Notes: generated by a model from the letters alone, not told the origin. A stretch of 27,415 nt of DNA from an uncultured Fibrobacter sp. (GCA_934691725.1 CAKUTF010000036.1:1-27415); one strand, 5' to 3'; counted from the stretch's first letter, positions 1 to 7,550 are shown. Numbers and translations are program-made.

Positions 1-2856
1 CCGAAGGATTCCCTCTGGCTCGGTCTTGACAACGGCTACATGTCCTACGGGGTTTCCTGCAATCATCCCGGTGCGGGGACGCTCTCCCTTTATTCAGGCG
101 GCAGGCCCGAAGCGGAACTTTCCGCTAAAAATTCGGACACGGTCGTCTATGACGGGGCGAAAAGGTCGGGGAACGGTTCTCTCGGGAAAATTGCGGGCGG
201 CGTTTACGAAAGCCGTTTTTGGAGCCGTTCGGTCCTAGGCGATGAAATCCAGACGGCCGGCCCGCCTGTCTATACGGATTCGAAGCGTCCTGTCGTGGAA
301 AGCTGGGACGTCCGCGATTCATCGGATGTACTTGACCGCGTCTTTACCGTGAAGACCAAGGTTCGGGATGCGGAATCGGGCATTGCGCTTGCGAAGGTTT
401 CCGCTTCGTTTGGCGGAGTTCCGCTTGAAAACTTCACCTTGCTCCCGGATTCCGCGGGGAACCTTTCCGCGGGCATTCTCCTTTCGCGAAAGCGGCTTTC
501 CGGATGTGCCGGGTGCAGGCTTTCTTTAAATCTCCGCGTCGAGGATTTCGGACACAATTCAAGCGAAAGAAACTTTGTTTCGGAGCCTCTCTATCCCTAT
601 CCGACGGGACTTGCCCTGTGGTATCCCGCACGGGAAGGCTCCGGAAAAATCGCTCATGAATTGGTGGGCGGAATACATCACCTCGATCTTTCGCCTGTGA
701 AAAGTCCCTGGCTGAGCGATGCCGGAATCTATCTGGGCAAAAGTTCGGACATGGCAAGAGGCGCGGGGAATGTCGATTTGGGAAGCGCGACCTCCTATAC
801 CTGGGAAGCCCGGATAAAGCGCGGGCACTCGGCGGACCTGTGGAACGGGCTGCTTTCCTTTGAAGGAATCGGCGGACTTTCGATAAGGCTTTTCCAAAAG
901 GGACGCATGTTGCGGCTTTCCGAAGGGAAAAATTCCTGGCTTTCGGGAGAGGTCCTTCCGATGGAAAAATCCTGGGCGCATGTGGCGGTGGTTGCGGATT
1001 CGGTTGCGGTCCGTTTCTATGTCGATGGGGAACTCGCCCGGTTCGTTCCGGGGGGAATCGTTGCGGAACGCGAACTGTACGGCGTTTTCTCTCTGGGAGG
1101 AAATCCTTCTTATATCGGGAACGTCGCCGACATCCGCTTTTACACAAAGGCTCTCTCCGAGGCGGAAATCGCCGCGCTTTCGCTTGCCGTTTCGGAAGGC
1201 GGCGAAGAGTCGGAAGTCATCCTTGCAAAAGACTTGACAATCGAAAGCGGCCTCTCGCCTGAATTTTCGTGCGCGGTCGCCGGGAACCGTTACTTTGTTT
1301 CCCATGCGGATAAGTCGCGCCTTTCTTTCTCGGTTTCTGTTTCGCGGGCTGGAAACTACCGGCTTGTTGCCTATGCCCGTTCCGCAAACCACTCCGCGGC
1401 GAATGCGGTCCTTGGTGAAGGTTCGATGCGTCTTTCCGGCAATCTTTCGCTTTCCGGTGCGTGGCGCGCGGCGTCGCTTGATGGCGTTTCGATTCCGCTA
1501 TCCGCAGGCTTGCACGAACTCTCGCTCGAATTTCCGGAGAATGTTGAGGTAGGCGGCATAGCGCTTGTGTCGGGAGATGTTTCCGCGCCGATGCTTGCCT
1601 GGGGAAAGTTGGGCAAGGACCCCGGAATGGATGCCGGGTCAAAGGTAAAGGCGAGCGTCCGCTACGAAGGGTTCCCTGACCGTTCGATGCTCCGTTCGAG
1701 AATCCGCCTGGTGAATGTCTCCGACAGGAAAATCGAAGGCTATTCCGTCCGCTACTATTTCCGCGGCGAGGATCCTCTTTCGGTGAAAGCGCAAGCGTTC
1801 TATCCCCAGGACGGCTCAGCCCTTTCCGTCCATGCCGAAAATGCCCGCACCGGATATGCGGAATGGGATTTCGGTGGGGATGTCCTTTTGCCGCGCGATT
1901 CTGCCTTTGGCGGACAGGGACCGCATTTCGGGATTTTCAATTCGGATTGGTCTCCGTGGAATGCGGAAGACGATCCTTCTTTTGCCGCGGACGGTGTGAC
2001 AGGCTTTGCCGCGGACAGGGGAATCGTGGTCCTGGATGCAGACAAGAATCTCGTCGGAGGCTCCTGCGCCGAGATGGAAGACGAAATTTCCGCTTTGCCC
2101 AAGGCCCGCGCCGTGGCATCCGACGTTCGGAACGACCGCTTGGCGAGCGAAATCCATATCGCGGTGGAGAACCTCGGAAGTGTCGCGCTCAAGAATTTCG
2201 ATTTGCAATACTACTTCTATGTCGAAGACGGGCTTTTCCCGGTTCTCGATGTGAACCATTTGGGAACATGCCTCTCTGCGGAACTGGAAAATTTTGGCGC
2301 GGGTCGCTATGCGGTGAATGTCCATTGCGTAAACCCGGTCGGCGCGGGAGGCAGGACGGCTCTTCCGGTGAACTTTACGCTGCATCTTCCGGGGTGGGCT
2401 TCTGCGTGGAACGCCGATGACGATCCGAGCCATGCAGCTCTTGGCGCAAGGGAAGCGGAGGCGCGCGGAATCGGCATCTTCGATTCGCTCGGAAACAGGA
2501 TTTACGGAGACATTCCCGTCTGGCCCGAAACGCTTTCTGTCGCGGAATCTGTCAAAACTCGCTCTCCGGGCGATCCGTCCGAAGCTTTCGAAAAAAACGC
2601 GGATAACGAAAACTTCCGGATTTTCCGCAACTCGGAAGGCATCCTGCTTTCGCTGAAAGGCGCAGCGACGCTTTCCCTCGACTTGGTAAACGCCGTCGGC
2701 CTTCCCGTGAAACCGCTCTTTAGCGGAACTCTTCCCGCGGGGGAAAATTTCCTGCCGCTGGATTGGACCGGCATAGACCTCTCCGCAACCTACCTGGTTC
2801 TCCGGGTCGATGGAAATATCAAAACGGCAAGGCTTTCGGATGTGAAGGAAAACTAA
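1..2856 (+). CDS. Large exported carbohydrate-binding protein, 5' end missing (LamG-like, CBM6-like, two CBM3-like modules, C-terminal sorting-like domain)
   Basis: The reading frame is open from base 1, so this is the C-terminal 951 residues of a longer protein. Visible modules in order: a Con A/LamG-like domain (about nt 610-1180, with LWYP near its start and the stretch WAHVAVV...FYVDGELA); a CBM6/35-like beta-sandwich (about nt 1230-1600); two tandem CBM3-like modules (about nt 1640-2070 and 2090-2510), each ending in a W..W...DDPS signature followed by a turn ending in a Gly near the module end; and a C-terminal beta domain (about nt 2610-2856) with a DLVNAVGLPV strand and a PAGENFLPLDW turn, like FlgD-Ig or type IX secretion sorting domains. 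Family knowledge suggests surface-bound polysaccharide adhesion or hydrolysis. No catalytic domain is visible, but one could lie upstream of the window. Module names are by resemblance only. Confidence 0.75.
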   Translation, partial: PKDSLWLGLDNGYMSYGVSCNHPGAGTLSLYSGGRPEAELSAKNSDTVVYDGAKRSGNGSLGKIAGGVYESRFWSRSVLGDEIQTAGPPVYTDSKRPVVESWDVRDSSDVLDRVFTVKTKVRDAESGIALAKVSASFGGVPLENFTLLPDSAGNLSAGILLSRKRLSGCAGCRLSLNLRVEDFGHNSSERNFVSEPLYPYPTGLALWYPAREGSGKIAHELVGGIHHLDLSPVKSPWLSDAGIYLGKSSDMARGAGNVDLGSATSYTWEARIKRGHSADLWNGLLSFEGIGGLSIRLFQKGRMLRLSEGKNSWLSGEVLPMEKSWAHVAVVADSVAVRFYVDGELARFVPGGIVAERELYGVFSLGGNPSYIGNVADIRFYTKALSEAEIAALSLAVSEGGEESEVILAKDLTIESGLSPEFSCAVAGNRYFVSHADKSRLSFSVSVSRAGNYRLVAYARSANHSAANAVLGEGSMRLSGNLSLSGAWRAASLDGVSIPLSAGLHELSLEFPENVEVGGIALVSGDVSAPMLAWGKLGKDPGMDAGSKVKASVRYEGFPDRSMLRSRIRLVNVSDRKIEGYSVRYYFRGEDPLSVKAQAFYPQDGSALSVHAENARTGYAEWDFGGDVLLPRDSAFGGQGPHFGIFNSDWSPWNAEDDPSFAADGVTGFAADRGIVVLDADKNLVGGSCAEMEDEISALPKARAVASDVRNDRLASEIHIAVENLGSVALKNFDLQYYFYVEDGLFPVLDVNHLGTCLSAELENFGAGRYAVNVHCVNPVGAGGRTALPVNFTLHLPGWASAWNADDDPSHAALGAREAEARGIGIFDSLGNRIYGDIPVWPETLSVAESVKTRSPGDPSEAFEKNADNENFRIFRNSEGILLSLKGAATLSLDLVNAVGLPVKPLFSGTLPAGENFLPLDWTGIDLSATYLVLRVDGNIKTARLSDVKEN

Positions 2857-2868
2857 AACGAGGATTCT

Positions 2869-3537
2869 ATGCTTTATCTGAAAAATTTCTTTTGCTTTGT
2901 CGCGGCGGTGACCCTTTCTTTCGGGAGCGCTTTCGCGCTGGATTTAAACGCGGTCTTCGACAACCAGAAAAAGGCCGCGTTCCCGGATACGTGCGAAATC
3001 CGGATGCGGACAACGGTAACGCTTCCGGGCGGAACGGAAACCGTGGAAACGACGGTCATCCAGGCGGGAAATTCCAAGTCCGTTACGACGGTAAAATCCC
3101 GCATGGTGCAGATGAAAATCGTCCAGAACGACGGGCGGATGAAAGTCATCGACTTGAAAACGGGAAAAACGCTCCCCGCGACGAACATTCCCGCAGAGAA
3201 TCCCGCCGACATGAACCGGCAGATGGGAAATCCCGACGACTACAGCTCTCCCGTGGCGGAAGGTTCCCTCTGGAAAATAACGCCGAAGTATGCGTCAAAG
3301 CCGACGCTTTTCTATTCCGTGCGAGAAAAACGCATTGTTCGGATGGCTGTTCTCGTACAAGGCGCCACTGCGGAGACGGATCTGGAATACTCGGACGCTT
3401 CTAGCGCATTGCCGGGGACGCTAAAAAAAGTTACGATTGTGACGCGGGTTGCGGGCGGCGAAAGCAAGGTTGTCCTGGAAGTTCTCGGGGTAAAGCGCCG
3501 CCAGGTCCTGCCCGGTAAAATGTTCGACGTGGAGTGA
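2869..3537 (+). CDS. LolA-like exported protein
   Basis: Encodes 222 residues. It starts with a clear signal peptide (hydrophobic core about residues 5-20, likely cleavage after SAFA near residue 23). The mature part is beta-rich, with alternating T/V strands such as RMRTTVTL and METTV-type repeats and a lysine-rich strand KSRMVQMKI. This resembles the half-barrel of LolA-type outer-membrane lipoprotein carriers, so a periplasmic lipid or lipoprotein chaperone role is plausible but not proven. GAGGA lies 4 nt before the ATG and supports the start. It follows the surface protein by 12 nt and ends 2 nt before the folA ATG, so the three genes probably share a transcript. An unrelated periplasmic beta-protein is the alternative. 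Confidence 0.55.
   Translation: MLYLKNFFCFVAAVTLSFGSAFALDLNAVFDNQKKAAFPDTCEIRMRTTVTLPGGTETVETTVIQAGNSKSVTTVKSRMVQMKIVQNDGRMKVIDLKTGKTLPATNIPAENPADMNRQMGNPDDYSSPVAEGSLWKITPKYASKPTLFYSVREKRIVRMAVLVQGATAETDLEYSDASSALPGTLKKVTIVTRVAGGESKVVLEVLGVKRRQVLPGKMFDVE
3531..3534 (+). promoter_or_regulatory. Ribosome binding site deciding the folA start
   Basis: GGAG with 5 nt to ATG 3540. It overlaps the GTG at 3534, which is therefore unlikely to be used. Confidence 0.6.
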
Positions 3538-3539
3538 AA

Positions 3540-4025
3540 ATGTTCGTTTCCATCATTGTCGCGGTTTCACAAAACAATGTCATCGGCAAGGATGGACACT
3601 TGCCGTGGCACCTTTCGCAGGATTTGAAGCGTTTCAAGGCGATTACATCCGGGCATTGCATTTTGCTCGGACGTAAAAACTACGAAGACATCGGACGTCC
3701 ACTGCCGAACCGGACGAATATCGTTCTTTCCCGCAATCCGAAATTTAACGCTCCGGGATGCGTTGTCGTGCAGAGCCTTTCCGACGGGTTTCGCATAGCG
3801 GAAAAATCGGGTGAAACGGAGCTTTTTATCATCGGCGGCGCGAACGTCTATGCCGCGGCTTTGCCTTTCGCCCAGAGGCTTTACCTGACGCGCGTACTTT
3901 CGAATGTCGATGGCGATGTCCTGATGCCTCCGCTTGGGGAAAACTGGAAACTGCTCCGCGAAGAACGCACCGAAAAATCGGAAAAGGATGATTTTCCTTG
4001 CCTTTTCCAGGTGTTTGTTCGTTGA
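3540..4025 (+). CDS. folA: Dihydrofolate reductase
   Basis: Reduces 7,8-dihydrofolate to tetrahydrofolate with NADPH in the cytoplasm. The 161-residue product has the usual DHFR length and landmarks: IIVAVSQNNVIGKDG at the N-terminus, LPWHLSQDLKRFK with the active-site acid D28, the NADPH-contact segment LLGRKNYEDIGRPLPNRTNIVLSR, and IIGGANVY. An in-frame GTG at 3534 overlaps the previous stop, but GGAG at 3531-3534 sits 5 nt before the ATG at 3540, so the ATG is the better start. It is the last gene of the run and is followed by the repeat-rich 4026-4636 spacer and convergent radA. Confidence 0.95.
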   Translation: MFVSIIVAVSQNNVIGKDGHLPWHLSQDLKRFKAITSGHCILLGRKNYEDIGRPLPNRTNIVLSRNPKFNAPGCVVVQSLSDGFRIAEKSGETELFIIGGANVYAAALPFAQRLYLTRVLSNVDGDVLMPPLGENWKLLREERTEKSEKDDFPCLFQVFVR

Positions 4026-4047
4026 ATTTAGCGGACAGTGGGCAGAA

Positions 4048-4060
4048 CTGCGGACGTCTA
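4048..4060 (+). repeat. 13-bp direct repeat, copy 1 (CTGCGGACGTCTA)
   Basis: Identical to 4097-4109. The offset is 49 bp, exactly seven heptamers. A weaker relative, CAGACATCTAGG, starts near 4128. Confidence 0.75.
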
Positions 4061-4063
4061 TGT

Positions 4064-4095
4064 TTAGGGATTAGGGAGTAGGGAACAGGGATTAG
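4064..4095 (+). repeat. NNAGGGA heptamer array / G-quadruplex motif
   Basis: Four consecutive heptamers TTAGGGA, TTAGGGA, GTAGGGA, ACAGGGA and a partial TTAG. GGG runs fall at 4067, 4074, 4081 and 4088 with 4-nt loops, which fits the G3N4 four-run quadruplex pattern on the + strand, 39 nt past the folA stop. Confidence 0.85.
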
Positions 4096-4096
4096 T

Positions 4097-4109
4097 CTGC
4101 GGACGTCTA
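4097..4109 (+). repeat. 13-bp direct repeat, copy 2 (CTGCGGACGTCTA)
   Basis: Second identical copy, directly after the NNAGGGA array. Confidence 0.75.
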
Positions 4110-4197
4110 AGCTTAGTGGTCAGAGCATCAGACATCTAGGCTTTTGGGAAGAGTCAAGCGGGACAAGGGCCTTTGAAGAGAACGGTTAAGAAAACGA

Positions 4198-4225
4198 GGA
4201 ATTAGGAATGCGGAATGAGGAATTG
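4198..4225 (+). repeat. GGAATNN heptamer array
   Basis: Four units GGAATTA, GGAATGC, GGAATGA, GGAATTG without interruption. The complementary words occur at 4466-4486. Confidence 0.8.
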
Positions 4226-4318
4226 GTCTGTGGAGCGGGTTTTTCCACACGGTGAAGTCGGATTTGGATGAGACTTTACAGCTTGGTCTCAAGCTTCTGC
4301 TTTCTAAGTCCTTCTTTC

Positions 4319-4407
4319 AACTATCCACGATCAACTAGGCTCTGACACTGTTTCCTGATTCCTTTCAACCATCAACTAAGCTCTAAACTCTCGGCTCTAA
4401 GCTCTAG
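4319..4407 (+). repeat. Degenerate heptamer run (CAACTAN / GCTCTAN / TTCCTGA types)
   Basis: From 4319 the sequence can be cut every 7 bases into related units for about twelve units, for example CAACTAT, CCACGAT, CAACTAG, GCTCTGA, and in the shifted cut CAACTAA, GCTCTAA, ACTCTCG, GCTCTAA, GCTCTAG at 4373-4407. Confidence 0.65.
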
Positions 4408-4425
4408 CAATAGTTCGCTTGGCAG

Positions 4426-4450
4426 CCTAATCCCTAATCCCTGATCCCTA
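4426..4450 (-). repeat. Inverted counterpart of the NNAGGGA array
   Basis: Read on the - strand this gives TAGGGAT, CAGGGAT, TAGGGAT, TAGG, the same heptamer as 4064-4095 in opposite orientation. It has three full GGG runs plus a GG, so a weaker quadruplex motif faces the radA transcript. Confidence 0.8.
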
Positions 4451-4465
4451 AAAGCGGTTCGCTGT

Positions 4466-4493
4466 CAATTCCTCATTCCTAATTTCTAACTGC
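4466..4493 (-). repeat. Inverted counterpart of the GGAATNN array
   Basis: Units CAATTCC, TCATTCC, TAATTTC, TAACTGC on the + strand, complementary to 4198-4225. Confidence 0.7.
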
Positions 4494-4500
4494 CCGCTAG

Positions 4501-4542
4501 CCACTGCTCACTGATTCCTGACTTCTGATTACTGTCAACTAA
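4501..4542 (+). repeat. Degenerate heptamer run (NNNCTGA type)
   Basis: Six in-phase units: CCACTGC, TCACTGA, TTCCTGA, CTTCTGA, TTACTGT, CAACTAA. Confidence 0.6.
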
Positions 4543-4604
4543 GCGCACAGCACTCGGCTTTGATTACCCTATTTCCTGATAGCGGCTCGCTTGGCTGCCC
4601 ATAG

Positions 4605-4625
4605 CGAATTCCTCATTACTCATTA
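4605..4625 (-). repeat. CTCATTA heptamers next to the radA stop
   Basis: CGAATTC followed by two perfect CTCATTA units, 12 bp from the end of radA. Upstream, CTCGCTTGGCTGCC at 4586-4599 repeats TTCGCTTGGCAGCC at 4414-4427 with 12 of 14 identical. Confidence 0.7.
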
Positions 4626-4636
4626 GCCGCTGTTTC

Positions 4637-6016
4637 CTAAATCCCGTTCCGCACAAATTCCACGGCTTCTTCCAAACGTCCGAACCGGATAATTTCAATC
4701 TTTGACGATTTGGATGTTTTTGCGGCTGCGGGCAGGATGATGCGTTCAAACCCGAGGCGTTCCGCTTCCTTGATGCGCAGATCCGTCTGGCTCACGGAAC
4801 GGATTTCTCCCGAAAGCCCCAGCTCCCCGATGACGATTGTATGCGGCGGCAACGCGATTCCCAGATGGTTGCAGACAAGCGCAAGCGCGAGTGCCAGGTC
4901 GGTTCCCGTATCCGAAATTTTGAGGCCGCCGGCAATGCTTGCAAAGACATCGGAATTTCCAAGCGGGATGCCTCCGAACTTGTCGAGCAGGGCAAGGATA
5001 ATGGTAAGGCGCTTCGGGTCGATTCCCGCGGCGACACGCTGTGCCACGGCGTAGCTCGACTGGTTTACGAGCGCCTGGGTTTCGAAGAGCATCGCTCGCG
5101 AGCCTTCGATCGTACAGCTTACGACGCTTCCCGGCGCGTTCCTGTTTGCCGCATCCAGAAAAATTTTACTCGGGTTGCTCACGCTCTCAAGCCCCTTGGA
5201 CGTCATCTCGAAAACGCCAATCTCGTCCGTTGCGCCAAAACGGTTCTTGATGGTGCGCAGAATCCGGTATTGGTTGTTGCGGTCTCCTTCAAAATAGGCG
5301 ACCGTATCGACCATGTGCTCTAAAATCCGCGGCCCGGCGATTTGTCCGTCTTTCGTCACATGTCCGATGAGAATGGTGATGCAGCCCGTGTTCTTGGCGA
5401 AAACCATCAGCGAAAGCGTGCATTCCCGAAGCTGCGAAACGCTTCCCGGCGTTCCCGGCAGGTCCGCATTGTAAATCGTCTGGATGGAATCGATGACTAG
5501 AATTTCGGGCTGGATTGCCTTGGCCTTTTCGAGAATGCGATCGAGATTCGTTTCGCAGAGGAGCCACAGGTCGCTGCCCGAGACTCCGAGCCGTTCACTC
5601 CGCAACTTGACCTGGACTGCGCTTTCCTCGCCGCTTACATACAGGGCTTTGACGCCGGCTGCGGACATCGTCGAAAGCGTCTGCAGAACGAGCGTCGATT
5701 TGCCGATACCCGGGTCGCCCCCGATGAGGACAAAGGATCCCGGAGCTAGTCCGCCTCCTAGCGTCCTGTCGAATTCGGGAATGGCCGTGCTAAGCCGCCT
5801 GGTCGCGGTCGTTTCGATTTCCGAAATTTTCCGCGGAATTCCTGAAAGGCCTTCCGCATCCAGTGAGTTTTTTCCGAGACCTCGCCGCGTAAGCTTGTTT
5901 TCGACGGTGCGTTCGACAAGTGAACTCCAGGAACCGCAATGCGGGCATTTTCCCGCCCATTTCGGCGAGACTTCGCCGCATTCGGAACAGACAAATTCGG
6001 TTTCTCTTTTTGGCAT
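4637..6016 (-). CDS. radA: DNA repair protein RadA (Sms)
   Basis: RecA-like ATPase that promotes branch migration of recombination intermediates. The 459 residues match the family length. Landmarks: an N-terminal four-cysteine zinc finger (C10, C13, C24, C27), Walker A GGDPGIGKST at about 99-108, Walker B LVIDSIQ at about 173-179, the RadA-specific KNRFG motif at 257-261, and a C-terminal Lon-like domain from about 290 to the end with LGLSGEIR. There is no Shine-Dalgarno sequence; a TATTTTTA box ends 4 nt before the ATG, which suggests a leaderless mRNA. It is transcribed toward folA across the heptamer spacer. Confidence 0.96.
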   Translation of the reverse strand: MPKRETEFVCSECGEVSPKWAGKCPHCGSWSSLVERTVENKLTRRGLGKNSLDAEGLSGIPRKISEIETTATRRLSTAIPEFDRTLGGGLAPGSFVLIGGDPGIGKSTLVLQTLSTMSAAGVKALYVSGEESAVQVKLRSERLGVSGSDLWLLCETNLDRILEKAKAIQPEILVIDSIQTIYNADLPGTPGSVSQLRECTLSLMVFAKNTGCITILIGHVTKDGQIAGPRILEHMVDTVAYFEGDRNNQYRILRTIKNRFGATDEIGVFEMTSKGLESVSNPSKIFLDAANRNAPGSVVSCTIEGSRAMLFETQALVNQSSYAVAQRVAAGIDPKRLTIILALLDKFGGIPLGNSDVFASIAGGLKISDTGTDLALALALVCNHLGIALPPHTIVIGELGLSGEIRSVSQTDLRIKEAERLGFERIILPAAAKTSKSSKIEIIRFGRLEEAVEFVRNGI

Positions 6017-6020
6017 GGTT

Positions 6021-6028
6021 TAAAAATA
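6021..6028 (-). promoter_or_regulatory. Putative -7 promoter box of radA
   Basis: TATTTTTA on the - strand differs from TAnnTTTG only at its last base and ends 4 nt before the start codon. The same bases form the T-tract of the terminator that closes the upstream pentapeptide gene. Confidence 0.4.
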
Positions 6029-6061
6029 AAAAGCCGCCACCTTGAAAAAGTGACAGCTTTT
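6021..6061 (-). terminator. Rho-independent terminator of the pentapeptide-repeat gene
   Basis: On the - strand a hairpin pairs 6056-6061 with 6029-6034 and 6050-6052 with 6038-6040, with two mismatches and a 9-nt loop. It is followed by TTTTTATTTTT and sits 19 nt after the stop of the upstream gene. Confidence 0.6.
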
Positions 6062-6079
6062 GTCAAAAACGGGAAACGA

Positions 6080-7501
6080 CTAGATGCCGGCGGCTGTATC
6101 GGCGGTCTTTTTGCGTTTTTTCTTCTTTTTCGGCTGGTCCGTCGCGGACTTTTCAACGGTGACGCTCGCCGCCTTTTCTCCGAGCTTGGTAAAACCGTAT
6201 TGCCGCGGTTCGAAGCCAGCCGGGAACTTGGTCTTGGCGTCGTAGATGACTTTCTTCGCCGTGAATTTTTCGATGTGGGCGTTGGAAAGATCCGCACCCG
6301 AGAAATCGACATCTTCCATCTTGGTGTCCGCGTCGAACTTCGCGTTCTGCATGTTGGCGTTCAGGAACGTGACCTTTTCAAGCTTCGCGCCGGAGAAGTT
6401 CGCCCCGGTCAGGGTGGCGAGGTCGAAGCTCGTGCGGTTGATCGTGGAGTTCGAAAAGTTCGCCTTCGTCAGGTCGGCGTTGTCGAAAATATCTTTGAAC
6501 ACATACGTTCCGTCGAAAATCGCCTTCTGCATGATGGCGCCGCGGAAGATGCTCTTGCTCGCTTCGCCGTCAAAGAACGAGACCTTGTTCATCTTGGCCT
6601 TTTCAAACTCGCTCTTCGTGACGGTTCCCTTGTCGAAAACGACCCCGGAAAGGTCCTGCCCGCTGAACTTCATGTTCTTGACGGTGGATTGCGCAAAGGA
6701 AGCCTTTTGCAGCTGGACCTTGGACAGGTCGACGTCGTTGAAGTTCGTGAGGGAAAGATCCGCGCTCTGCATGTTCACGTTGATGAACTTAGTTCCGCCG
6801 AAGTCCGCCTTGGAAAGACCAGCCTTGGTGAAGTTCACGTCGCGAAGTTCCACACCGCCGAAGTCCGCGTTGATGAGGTTGCACGCCGTGAAGTCCGTCT
6901 TCACGATGATCGCGTCCGAAAGGTTCGCGGCACCCATCAGGGAACGGGAGAAGTTCGTGTTGGTGAGATCGGCGTCGCTGAAGTCCGCCTGCGTCAGGTC
7001 AACGTCGATGAACGATGCGTTCTTGAGGTTCGCCTTCGAGAAGTCGGCCTGGTCCGAGACTTTCATCGCGTCGAGGCGGGCGTTCTCGAGGTTGGCCTTG
7101 GGGAATCTCGAATCGAGAAGGGTCGCCCGGTAGAGGTTCGCCCCCTTCAGGTTTGCTTCCTTAAAGTCGGAACCGCGCAGGTCCGCCCCCGAAAGAATCG
7201 CATTTTCCAGGTTGGCTTCGCGGAAATCCGGGTTGTTCATCACGGCGTTCTGGAATCCGACTTCGCGCAGGTCCGCGCCACGGAAGGAAACCGGCTGGTC
7301 GGTCGCGTTCGCGCGCTGGAAGTTGGTCACGTTCTTGACCGCTTTCGCGTTCTCGAAATTGAAACCGTCGATTCGCTTGTCGCGGAGAGAAACGTCGATG
7401 TTCTTGCCGCTCCAGTCGGTCTGCTGCGCAAAGGCGCTGGCTGTGAGTGTGGCGAACAGCAAGACGCCGAACTTGGATTTCAAATGGAAGTGCCTATTCA
7501 T
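6080..7501 (-). CDS. Exported pentapeptide-repeat protein
   Basis: A 473-residue protein with a signal peptide (MNRHFHLKSK then a hydrophobic core to about residue 24, cleavage after AFA). From about residue 60 to 440 it is a near-continuous series of A(D/N)LxX pentapeptides such as GADLR, ANLEN, ANFSN and ADFSD, which would fold as a long right-handed quadrilateral beta-helix. The C-terminus carries a Lys/Arg-rich tail (about residues 458-465) and ends TADTAAGI. Pentapeptide proteins can mimic DNA and inhibit gyrase, but this one is exported, so a structural or binding role in the periplasm or at the surface is likelier. AAGGA lies 6 nt before the ATG. The function is unknown. Confidence 0.9.
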   Translation of the reverse strand: MNRHFHLKSKFGVLLFATLTASAFAQQTDWSGKNIDVSLRDKRIDGFNFENAKAVKNVTNFQRANATDQPVSFRGADLREVGFQNAVMNNPDFREANLENAILSGADLRGSDFKEANLKGANLYRATLLDSRFPKANLENARLDAMKVSDQADFSKANLKNASFIDVDLTQADFSDADLTNTNFSRSLMGAANLSDAIIVKTDFTACNLINADFGGVELRDVNFTKAGLSKADFGGTKFINVNMQSADLSLTNFNDVDLSKVQLQKASFAQSTVKNMKFSGQDLSGVVFDKGTVTKSEFEKAKMNKVSFFDGEASKSIFRGAIMQKAIFDGTYVFKDIFDNADLTKANFSNSTINRTSFDLATLTGANFSGAKLEKVTFLNANMQNAKFDADTKMEDVDFSGADLSNAHIEKFTAKKVIYDAKTKFPAGFEPRQYGFTKLGEKAASVTVEKSATDQPKKKKKRKKTADTAAGI

Positions 7502-7542
7502 TTCGTATCCTTTTTAAGAGTCCAAACAAAATTTTGACCACC

Positions 7543-7550
7543 CTAAAATA
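7543..7550 (-). promoter_or_regulatory. Putative -7 box of the pentapeptide-repeat gene
   Basis: TATTTTAG on the - strand, the same octamer as the box of the divergent oxidoreductase gene. It would give a leader of roughly 37 nt containing the AAGGA ribosome site. Confidence 0.35.

Larger units (their letters stand above)
4026..4636. repeat. Gene-free spacer built of degenerate 7-bp repeats between convergent folA and radA
   Basis: No credible ORF, RNA gene or ordinary terminator was found in these 611 bp. Much of the region resolves into runs of heptamers: NNAGGGA (4064-4095), GGAATNN (4198-4225), CAACTAA/GCTCTAA types (4319-4407), CCCTAAT types (4426-4450), TCATTCC types (4466-4493), ACTGA types (4501-4542) and CTCATTA (4605-4625). 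The left half is G-rich on the + strand and the right half carries complementary words, so each convergent transcript would meet the G-rich version. Short tandem heptamer repeats of this style are known from cyanobacterial intergenic DNA; the link here is by appearance. Confidence 0.8.

Noticed and set aside
3592..3606. Sigma-54 -24/-12-like TGGCAC motif
   Set aside because: It lies inside folA codons with wrong spacing to a GC pair and no gene start downstream.
4064..4625. CRISPR array or telomere
   Set aside because: The repeated units are 7 bp, degenerate and without unique spacers; TTAGGG-like words are only locally tandem and lie inside a chromosome segment.
4564..4749. Small - strand frame at the end of radA
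   Set aside because: It combines heptamer spacer and an out-of-frame part of radA, with no ribosome site.
5939..7537. A 532-codon open frame on the + strand opposite the pentapeptide gene
   Set aside because: Its V/R/E-rich repeats are the reverse reading of the A(D/N)LxX codons. The - strand protein has a signal peptide, ribosome site and a known fold.
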